This document shows positions 31,709 to 37,677 of a stretch of 37,677 nucleotides of DNA, one piece after another. The translations under genes were made by a program, and so were the position numbers. Every line of letters starts with the position of its first letter. The stretch's first letter is position 1. Source of the stretch: an uncultured Clostridia bacterium. Lineage in GTDB: Bacteria > Bacillota > Clostridia > Oscillospirales > Acutalibacteraceae. The notes below the pieces were generated by a model, which ran no database searches, was not told the origin of the DNA, and was given only the letters and a program-made list of their open reading frames with translations. The DNA is taken from contig CAMFTS010000001.1 of assembly GCA_945988915.1 (NCBI GenBank), positions 1 through 37,677 of the forward strand, given 5' to 3'.

Positions 31709-32727
31709 TTTGCCGCCTCCTCTTTCTGCTTTTTCTCTTTAACCGTGCCGAAAGGCTTCGGAGTAGTAAGTGTTTCTATGTGAGGAACAAGAATATTCAT
31801 AAGAATAATAGAGAAGGATACGCCCTCCGGAAGTGAACCGAAAATTCTTATAAGCGAAGTAAGGATACCGCAGCCGATTGCAAAAACGATTTTGCCTTTT
31901 GTCTTGATAGGTGAAGTCGTATAGTCGGTTGCCATAAATACAGCACCGAGCATTAAACCGCCTGAAAGGAGCTGATATGCAACGAACTGCAGGTTACCTT
32001 TGCCTGCAATAAGCATAATTAAAGCGACCGTTCCTATGTAATAAAGAGGAATTCTCGGAGAAATAACCTTTCTTATACAAAGATAAATACCTCCGAGTAT
32101 AAGCGCTGCGGCACAGGTTTCACCTAAACAGCCGCCGCAAATACCGAAAAACATTTGTGCAAGAGTGGGCATTTCCGAGCTGTTCATCGCAGAAACAACA
32201 CCGTCAGGCGTATAGCTTCCCGCGAACTGTGCCAGAGGCGTTGCGCTTGTAACCGCATCAACATTCGGCATTCTCCACGCAAAAGGCTGAACGAAGCTGT
32301 TTGTATAAGTCGGGAATGAGGTCATAAGAACAATTCTGCCGACTAAAGCAGGATTTACAAAGTTTTGACCTATACCGCCGAAAAACTGCTTAACAACAAC
32401 TATTGCAACCGCGTCACCGATAACAACCATCCATAACGGCATGGTAGAGGGAAGATTAAATGCTAAAAGTATGCCTGTAACAACGGCTGAAAAATCGCCG
32501 AGAGTATTATTTCTTTTCATTACCTTACGGCAAATGTATTCAAGTACAACACAGGCAATAACACTTGTTGCCACAACCAACAATGAACGGAATCCGAAAA
32601 GTACAACCGAAAGGACAAGTGCCGGCATTAAAGCAATAATGACATCAATCATTATTCCGCCTGTTGTGTCTTCTGTTCGTCTGTGCGGTGAGGCACTGAC
32701 GGTTAAGATTTTATTTTCTTCACTCAT
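31705..32727 (-). CDS. rnfD: Rnf complex membrane flavoprotein subunit RnfD
   Basis: Integral membrane subunit of 340 residues with about nine to ten helices. It carries covalent FMN on Thr163 within VTSATPLAQF, a match to the RnfD/NqrB pattern. The N-terminal SPHRRTEDTTGG and FGGIGQNFVNPALVGR are also characteristic. Starts and stops overlap rnfC and rnfG by 4 bases each. The Asp/Glu residues needed for ion transfer could not be assigned, so whether Na+ or H+ is pumped is not decided. Confidence 0.97.
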   Translation of the reverse strand: MSEENKILTVSASPHRRTEDTTGGIMIDVIIALMPALVLSVVLFGFRSLLVVATSVIACVVLEYICRKVMKRNNTLGDFSAVVTGILLAFNLPSTMPLWMVVIGDAVAIVVVKQFFGGIGQNFVNPALVGRIVLMTSFPTYTNSFVQPFAWRMPNVDAVTSATPLAQFAGSYTPDGVVSAMNSSEMPTLAQMFFGICGGCLGETCAAALILGGIYLCIRKVISPRIPLYYIGTVALIMLIAGKGNLQFVAYQLLSGGLMLGAVFMATDYTTSPIKTKGKIVFAIGCGILTSLIRIFGSLPEGVSFSIILMNILVPHIETLTTPKPFGTVKEKKQKEEAAK

Positions 32728-34061
32728 TTACTTTGTGCCTCCCTTAACACTGCTTTCGCATTTCTCATATACTGAACAAGCGGTCTTCCTGCAGGACAGG
32801 AATATGCACAGGAACCGCATTCCATACAAACCATTGTACCCGCAAGTTTAAGATGGTCTGTATCCTTTGCTCTTGCGTGGCGTTCGATTAGCGTAGGAAC
32901 AAGTGCCATAGGGCAAACAACTGCACATCTTCCGCAGCGAATACAATCCGTTTCTTTTTTTATTGCAATATCTTTCTTGCCGAGAACAAGAATAGCGTTG
33001 TTACTCTTCAGAATCGGATGATGAGTATCAACAATTGATGCGCCCATCATAGGACCGCCTGTAATAATCTTAACAGGGTCTTCCCTGTATCCGCCGCACT
33101 GTTGTAATATGTATTCAATTTCAGTTCCGACGGGAACACGGATATTCTGCGGATTCATAATTGCTTTTCCGTCAACAGTCATTGAGCGGCTGACAAGAGG
33201 CTTACCTGTTTTCATATACCGTGCGACAAATGCGGCAGACGCAACATTCATAACTACGCATCCGACATCTGCAGGAAGCTTTCCGGGCGGAACCTTTCTT
33301 CCCGTTGCGGAAAGAACCATCATTTTTTCTGCGCCCTGCGGATATTTTGATTTTAAAGGCATAACCTTAATTTCATCTCTGTCATCATCAGTTGACGCTA
33401 TATGGTCAAATATCTTAATAGCTTCAGGCTTGTTGTCTTCAACTGCAAGAACTACCTTTTTAAAGCCGAGAATATTTTTTATCCAATGAACACCGTCAAA
33501 TATATTTTCGCTGTTTTCTATACATTCACGGTAGTCAACCGTGATATAAGGCTCACATTCAGCGGCATTTATAATAAGTGTATCAACACCTGAATCCGGT
33601 TTGAAATTAAGTTTAACATGCGTCGGGAAGCCTGCTCCGCCTAAGCCTACAAGTCCTGATTCCCTAACCGCTTTAATCAGGTCTTCTCTCGTTTCAACCT
33701 TCGGTGGCTTGAGTTCTTCAAATTCGGACATTTCACCGTCATTCTCAATAATAACCGCCTGTGAAACATTACCTGTTGCAGTTCTGATTTCTTTAATGGC
33801 AGAGACCTTACCCGAAACGGATGCGTGAATAGGTGCTGAAACATATTTGTCGCTGTCACCTATCACCTGTCCTACCTTAACCGTATCACCAACCTTAACA
33901 GTCGGAGTACACGGCGCTCCGATATGCTGACTCATCGGCAAGGTTACGGTTTCGGGTGCATGGATTCTTTTTACAGGCATATCTTTTGTATTCTTGCTGT
34001 GCGAAACCTTAACGCCGCCTCTGACCTGCTTTACAGGTTTTATCAATTCAGATGAGTGCAT
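32724..34061 (-). CDS. rnfC: Rnf complex iron-sulfur subunit RnfC
   Basis: Cytosolic NADH- and FMN-binding subunit. Of 445 residues, the N-terminal barrel-sandwich part has GAPCTPTVKVGDTVKVGQ. The nucleotide-binding core follows, with GLGGAGFPTHVKLNF and NAAECEPYITVDYRE. Two ferredoxin clusters are at Cys373-383 (CIRCGRCAVVCP) and Cys412-422 (CMECGSCAYSCP). It is preceded by the Gx transporter-family gene with a 1-bp boundary and overlaps rnfD by 4 bases. Confidence 0.97.
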   Translation of the reverse strand: MHSSELIKPVKQVRGGVKVSHSKNTKDMPVKRIHAPETVTLPMSQHIGAPCTPTVKVGDTVKVGQVIGDSDKYVSAPIHASVSGKVSAIKEIRTATGNVSQAVIIENDGEMSEFEELKPPKVETREDLIKAVRESGLVGLGGAGFPTHVKLNFKPDSGVDTLIINAAECEPYITVDYRECIENSENIFDGVHWIKNILGFKKVVLAVEDNKPEAIKIFDHIASTDDDRDEIKVMPLKSKYPQGAEKMMVLSATGRKVPPGKLPADVGCVVMNVASAAFVARYMKTGKPLVSRSMTVDGKAIMNPQNIRVPVGTEIEYILQQCGGYREDPVKIITGGPMMGASIVDTHHPILKSNNAILVLGKKDIAIKKETDCIRCGRCAVVCPMALVPTLIERHARAKDTDHLKLAGTMVCMECGSCAYSCPAGRPLVQYMRNAKAVLREAQSK

Positions 34062-34589
34062 TTATTTTCCCCCTTTTTGAATGAGAATATTTTCAACTTT
34101 CAGTAATGCAGGAATTACAGCTCTGAATATTGAACCGGTAATTGCACCGGTTATAATACCTGCAATCAACAGAATAGGCGCATAACCTATAACGGCTTTA
34201 TTACCGACTATAAATGCCGCAACAACGAGCTGCCCGATATTGTGCATTACGGCTGATAAAACGCCTATGAGCATATATCCTGAATTTTTTGTAAACTTAA
34301 ATAAAATGAACATAGTCAGTGTGCTGAGTACGCCTCCGGCAAAGCTCATAAAGAATGCCGAAGCACCTCTTGTCACACCTGCGAACAAAGCTTTTATAAC
34401 GGTTATTGCCAATGCGGGAATAAGGCCCATAGAAGAAGCCGCAAACATAGTTGCTATATTTGAGAAGCCTGCTTTTGCTCCCGGCGGCATAAAAGCAGCT
34501 GTGGGAATCAGACTTTCCAAAAAGGAAAGCACCAACGCAACGGCAGATAGCATTCCGAATAATGAAATTTTAAATGTGGATTTTTTCAT
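34062..34589 (-). CDS. Gx transporter-family membrane protein (Hpre_diP_synt_I type)
   Basis: A 175-residue membrane protein with about five helices and Gly/Ala-rich segments such as FMPPGAKAGFSNIA and GVTRGASAFFMSFAGGVLS. It belongs to the family once labelled heptaprenyl diphosphate synthase component I, now often called the Gx transporter family. The substrate is not established. The ATG at 34587-34589 lies 1 base past the stop of the NusG-II gene, so it is probably translationally coupled; a TTG at 34610 would overlap that gene. Placement just before rnfC is recurrent in Clostridia, so a link to Rnf assembly or cofactor supply is an inference. Confidence 0.85.
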   Translation of the reverse strand: MKKSTFKISLFGMLSAVALVLSFLESLIPTAAFMPPGAKAGFSNIATMFAASSMGLIPALAITVIKALFAGVTRGASAFFMSFAGGVLSTLTMFILFKFTKNSGYMLIGVLSAVMHNIGQLVVAAFIVGNKAVIGYAPILLIAGIITGAITGSIFRAVIPALLKVENILIQKGGK

Positions 34590-34590
34590 A

Positions 34591-34965
34591 TCAATAAGTA
34601 ACCGTATCAAAGCTGTCAGACTCTCCGATGACTGTAATAACCGTTTTGTTCGGGACGCAGACAGCAGTATCGCCCGCTTTTGAAATTTTGCCTGTGCCTA
34701 TGCACACCTTGTCCCTGCAATCGCTTTCGGTGAAGCAAACCGTTCCGTTTTCAGCCGTGATAACCACACCGTTTTCAAGTTCAATTTCTGCTTTTTTATC
34801 AATCTTGGATAAATCCAATACCTTTACCGTTTTTCCGTCAACAGAGATAACAGCCGTTTCCCCGTCTTTTTTATAAAAGGAATTAAATACCAAAAGCGAA
34901 ACCGAAACTAATGCAAGCACAACAATAAGTATAAAGTCCTTTTTTGTAATCAGTTTTCTTTTCAT
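34591..34965 (-). CDS. NusG domain II-containing membrane-anchored protein
   Basis: A 124-residue protein with one N-terminal membrane helix (about 9-27) and an external beta domain. The conserved pattern is CRDKVCIGTGKISKAGD followed by AVCVPN, with four Cys (one further upstream in VCFTESDC). This is the NusG domain II-like family, distinct from the transcription factor. It lies 2 bases after apbE and touches the Gx transporter-family gene. The three form a conserved leader to Rnf operons. Function unknown; a role in redox-cofactor attachment is an inference. Confidence 0.85.
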   Translation of the reverse strand: MKRKLITKKDFILIVVLALVSVSLLVFNSFYKKDGETAVISVDGKTVKVLDLSKIDKKAEIELENGVVITAENGTVCFTESDCRDKVCIGTGKISKAGDTAVCVPNKTVITVIGESDSFDTVTY

Positions 34966-34967
34966 AA

Positions 34968-36023
34968 TTATTTCAAACTGTAATCATCGTTAATGATTTC
35001 AAGCGACTCTTTCAATCCGTCAGTAACACTGACCGTCTTATCAGAATATATGAAAACCGCTTCTGCTTCATACATTTCAAGAAGTTTTCTTGATTCTTCT
35101 TCGCCTAAGACATAGCACATAGTTGAAAAAGCATCGCTTTCAAGCCCCGAAGAAGCAACAACTGTAACTGCAGCTAAATCATTCTCTACGGGATATCCGG
35201 TTTCCAAATCAAGAATATGATGATAGGTCTTGCCGTCTATTATGAATTTCTTTTCGTAATTGCCCGAGGTGGAAATAAAGCAGTTCTTAACATTCAGCTT
35301 GGCAAAAATATCACTTGCCGAGCCGTAGGGGTCGCGAATACCTACTGTCCAGATATCCTTGCCGTCGTGTGTACCGTAAACCGCAACGCTTCCGCCGACA
35401 GAAACGACAGCTCCCTCGCACTGTTCCTCTGAAGCAATTATTTCAACCGCCTTGTCGCAAGCAATACCTTTTCCGACAGAGCCTAAATTAAATATCTGAC
35501 CTTCCTGAACGCCTATGGAAATTTTAAGGTCGTTTTCAGTAACTCTTATATTGCTGTCAAGACAAAGCGGAATCGCCTTTTTTATTTCGCTGTCATCAGG
35601 CAATCTGAATTCCTCGGTATCTATTCCCCAAAGCTCAGTCAAAGCGCCCGAAGTGACGGACAACTTATTGCCTGAAAGCGAATAAATATCCGTTGTATCC
35701 CAGATATAATCAAAAAGTTCTTTGCTGATTTTATTCTCTTTTCCTGAATTCTGATTTATTCCGTAAAGCTCGGATTCCGTATTGTTCTTTGAAATAATAA
35801 GATCGACTCTTTTAATTTCTTCAATTATTTCCTTTTTGAGTTTATCGCTTGATTTACCGTCTTTATAATAAGGCTGAACGGTAACCACGCTTCCCATAAT
35901 TACAGAAGTGTTTTGCGTATTCTCCGTCCTGTTTGCAGAGCAGGAGCAAAAAAGACATATTATTGCTGAAACGACAACCAAAGCCGTCAATATTTTTCTG
36001 CTTTTCAAGACGAAAAACCCCAC
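34968..36023 (-). CDS. apbE: FAD:protein FMN transferase ApbE (lipoprotein)
   Basis: Transfers FMN from FAD to Thr in target motifs of RnfD and RnfG on the outer face. A lipoprotein signal ends in LFCSC (Cys28 from the GTG). The catalytic domain contains MGSVVTVQPY, NLGSVGKGIACDKAVE, VSVGGSVAVYG and HHILDLETGYPVENDLAAVTVVA. The C-terminal metal-binding part is SSGLESDAFSTMCYVLG. The start is unclear: the GTG at 36023 has AGGAAA very close upstream, while a TTG at 36008 has GGGG at 9 bases. It is the first gene of the apbE-rnf operon behind a strong promoter. Confidence 0.94.
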   Translation of the reverse strand: MGFFVLKSRKILTALVVVSAIICLFCSCSANRTENTQNTSVIMGSVVTVQPYYKDGKSSDKLKKEIIEEIKRVDLIISKNNTESELYGINQNSGKENKISKELFDYIWDTTDIYSLSGNKLSVTSGALTELWGIDTEEFRLPDDSEIKKAIPLCLDSNIRVTENDLKISIGVQEGQIFNLGSVGKGIACDKAVEIIASEEQCEGAVVSVGGSVAVYGTHDGKDIWTVGIRDPYGSASDIFAKLNVKNCFISTSGNYEKKFIIDGKTYHHILDLETGYPVENDLAAVTVVASSGLESDAFSTMCYVLGEEESRKLLEMYEAEAVFIYSDKTVSVTDGLKESLEIINDDYSLK

Positions 36024-36042
36024 TTTCCTACAATATATTATA

Positions 36043-36071
36043 ATTATACTATATGCTTATATTATCTTCAA
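36043..36071 (-). promoter_or_regulatory. Sigma-A promoter of the apbE-rnf operon
   Basis: Minus-strand TTGAAG (36066-36071), a 17-base spacer, and perfect TATAAT (36043-36048). A second TATAAT lies six bases further down. All nine downstream genes on this strand overlap or nearly abut, and no further terminator was seen before 28999. Confidence 0.85.
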
Positions 36072-36099
36072 GAATTGTTTATTATTTAACAATATTTTG

Positions 36100-36129
36100 T
36101 TGTATTGTCATATCCTTTTGTGATAAAAT
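36100..36129 (+). promoter_or_regulatory. Probable promoter of the alcohol dehydrogenase gene
   Basis: TTGTAT (36100-36105), an 18-base spacer, and TAAAAT (36124-36129). The start codon lies about 18 bases downstream with GAGGTG as ribosome site. The -35 is only a partial match. Confidence 0.55.
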
Positions 36130-36146
36130 GATTCTGAGGTGAAATT

Positions 36147-37256
36147 ATGAGCTTTAACTTCTTTATGCCCGTCAGAGTTATCGGCGGAAACGATATAATT
36201 TCAAAACATACGGACGAATTTAAAAAATACGGTGAAAAATGTCTGATAGTCTGCGGCAAATCCTCCGCGAAGAAGAGCTGTGCACTTGACGACATAGTTT
36301 CGGCGCTGAACAAAAACGGAATTGCATTTGAAATCTGCGATTTCATAACACAAAATCCCAAGACGGTCGATTGTCACAGAGCAGGCAAACAGGCAAGGGA
36401 TTTTTCTGCAGATTTCATTATCGGCATCGGCGGCGGAAGTCAGCTTGACGCATCAAAAGCAGTTGCGGTTTACGCAGCAGATGAAAGCCTTGCCCCGGAA
36501 GATATATACAAAAAGAAAATATCAACGCCTCTTCCCGTAATTCTTGTCGGCACAACAGCGGGTACAGGAAGTGAAGTTACGGGCGTTTCCGTTCTCACGA
36601 GGGAAAGCGGAAAGAAAAAGAGCGTAAGCGGTGAAAGCTATTATGCAAAAGTTGCGTTTGCAGACCCGACTTATACCTATTCCGTGCCGTATTCTTTCAC
36701 GGTTTCAACCGCAATAGACGCATTTTCACACGCAGTTGAAAGTCTTTTTTCAAACAAGGCGGATTTCAACTCGACCAATTATGCATGGCGTGCAATCAAG
36801 CCGATTTGGGAATGTTTGAAATTTTTCTGCACAAACGAAGCACTGCCGACCGACAAAATGAGAGATACCCTTTATTATTCCTCACTTTATGCGGGAATGG
36901 CTCTCAATGCAACGGGCACCTGTTTCCCTCACACTCTCGGCTACACCTTAACGGAAGATTACAATATTCCGCACGGATTTGCCTGTGCTGCTTTTTTACC
37001 GGAATTTGTTCACAGAGCCTTGCAATTCAAGAACGAGCTCGCTATGGAATTCCTTTCGGAAATAGGCGCAAGCTATCCGGAGTTTGAAAAGGTAATCTTC
37101 TCACTTATTGATACCGAAAATGTGAAAATGACAAAACAGCAGATTTTTGCCTACTGTGAGAATTGGCACAATATAAAGAATTTTGAAAACACGCCCGGAG
37201 GTTTTTCGGTTACGGACGCACAAGACCTTTTGACAAAGCTTTTCTGCAAAGAATAA
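36147..37256 (+). CDS. Iron-containing alcohol dehydrogenase
   Basis: NAD(P)-dependent group III alcohol dehydrogenase of 369 residues. The nucleotide-binding part has IGIGGGSQLDASKA (about 92-105) and ILVGTTAGTGSEVTG. The Fe ligands are all present: Asp191 and His195 in AIDAFSHAVE, His262 in FPHTLGY, and His276 in NIPHGFA. Substrate could be a short alcohol/aldehyde or a sugar-derived polyol. The kinase gene that follows 61 bases later on the same strand favours a link to carbohydrate use, but this is inference. The ATG is preceded by GAGGTGAAATT. Confidence 0.93.
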   Translation: MSFNFFMPVRVIGGNDIISKHTDEFKKYGEKCLIVCGKSSAKKSCALDDIVSALNKNGIAFEICDFITQNPKTVDCHRAGKQARDFSADFIIGIGGGSQLDASKAVAVYAADESLAPEDIYKKKISTPLPVILVGTTAGTGSEVTGVSVLTRESGKKKSVSGESYYAKVAFADPTYTYSVPYSFTVSTAIDAFSHAVESLFSNKADFNSTNYAWRAIKPIWECLKFFCTNEALPTDKMRDTLYYSSLYAGMALNATGTCFPHTLGYTLTEDYNIPHGFACAAFLPEFVHRALQFKNELAMEFLSEIGASYPEFEKVIFSLIDTENVKMTKQQIFAYCENWHNIKNFENTPGGFSVTDAQDLLTKLFCKE

Positions 37257-37317
37257 TAACAGCACATATGAAAAGATACAAACGAACAGCAAAAGATGTA
37301 AAATAAAGGAGAATACC

Positions 37318-37677
37318 ATGTCATTTATTGCAGGCAGCGGAAAAACAAATACGGATATTTTATATGCAGGGCTTCCCCGTCTTCCCGAAATGGGAGAGGA
37401 ATTATACTCCGAGGGCTTTGAATTAAAGCTCGGCGGCGGTGTGCCGGGCACAATGATTAACATTTCAAGACTCGGTATCCCCGTTAAAGTATCAACCTGG
37501 CTCGGCGAAGATATGTTTTCACGCTTCTGCCGTGAAGAATACAGCAAAGCGGGCTGTGAAGTTATTAACCTTTACACAGGAAAGGGCAGTTTGCCACTCA
37601 ATATCACTTCTGCTATGATTATCCCCGAAGACAGAACTTTCGTTACATACGGCCCCGTTCCGAAGTATGACGATTAC
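37318..37677 (+). CDS. PfkB-family carbohydrate kinase (partial, runs off the right edge)
   Basis: The first 120 codons of a ribokinase-type sugar kinase. AAAGGAG sits 6 bases before the ATG. The N-terminal motif is seen as LKLGGGVPGTMINISRLG, preceded by ITNDILYAG-like IAGSGKTNTDILYAG, and followed by VSTWLGEDMFSRFC and a segment ending YGPVPKYDDY at the window edge. The catalytic Asp region lies beyond the window. The sugar cannot be named. It follows the alcohol dehydrogenase on the same strand with a 61-base gap and no terminator. Confidence 0.9.
   Translation, partial: MSFIAGSGKTNTDILYAGLPRLPEMGEELYSEGFELKLGGGVPGTMINISRLGIPVKVSTWLGEDMFSRFCREEYSKAGCEVINLYTGKGSLPLNITSAMIIPEDRTFVTYGPVPKYDDY

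Noticed and set aside
1..37677. CRISPR arrays, tRNA or rRNA genes, insertion sequences, prophage genes
   Set aside because: No regularly spaced repeats, cloverleaf-like segments, transposase or phage motifs were seen by eye on either strand. A tool search could still find a divergent case.

Overview
The window looks like a chromosomal segment of a low-to-moderate GC Clostridia bacterium, most likely an anaerobic gut member of the Oscillospirales/Ruminococcaceae. This is inferred from gene content: a six-subunit Rnf complex with an ApbE flavin transferase, a complete CtsR/McsA/McsB/ClpC operon, Firmicutes-type TrmFO, and a secreted protein with a dockerin. No rRNA, tRNA, CRISPR array, insertion sequence or phage gene was seen. 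Two genes run off the window: ftsY at the left edge and a PfkB-family kinase at the right edge.

Positions 1-14.25 kb form one long minus-strand housekeeping block. Reading with transcription it is infC-rpmI-rplT, an rRNA methyltransferase of the SpoU/TrmH family, dprA, topA, trmFO, plsX, rnc, an Elp3-like radical SAM gene, smc and ftsY. Most junctions overlap by 1-8 bases or are nearly abutting. The infC end carries a strong promoter, a structured leader resembling the L20 autoregulatory leader, and a non-AUG (AUC) start for IF3. A hairpin terminator after rplT separates the ribosomal part from the rest.

Positions 14.3-19.8 kb hold accessory functions. On the minus strand are a sialidase-fold protein without a signal peptide coupled to a DUF218 protein, a lipoprotein of unknown function, and a membrane-embedded M28 metallopeptidase. 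A VanY-type D,D-carboxypeptidase is divergent, on the plus strand. Positions 19.9-23.9 kb hold a 972-residue secreted CHAP/ricin/cohesin-like/dockerin protein, a small lipoprotein, and a divergent XRE regulator with palindromes over the lipoprotein promoter. The composition here appears poorer in CpG than the flanks, so this may be a transferred island.

Positions 23.9-28.5 kb are the protein quality-control operon ctsR-mcsA-mcsB-clpC, with two CtsR boxes around its promoter. Two small genes follow: a 57-residue acidic protein (minus strand) and a 38-residue membrane peptide with a Cys-rich tail (plus strand).

Positions 29.0-36.1 kb are one minus-strand transcription unit from a single clear promoter: apbE, a NusG-domain-II membrane protein, a Gx transporter-family gene, then rnfC-D-G-E-A-B. 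It encodes the ion-pumping ferredoxin:NAD oxidoreductase together with the enzyme that attaches FMN to RnfD and RnfG. On the plus strand at the right end are an iron-dependent alcohol dehydrogenase and the start of a PfkB sugar kinase.

No clearly new multi-gene defence or biosynthetic system was found. The items most worth checking are the CHAP-dockerin protein with its XRE/lipoprotein neighbours, the acidic C-terminal tail on FtsY, and the two small proteins.
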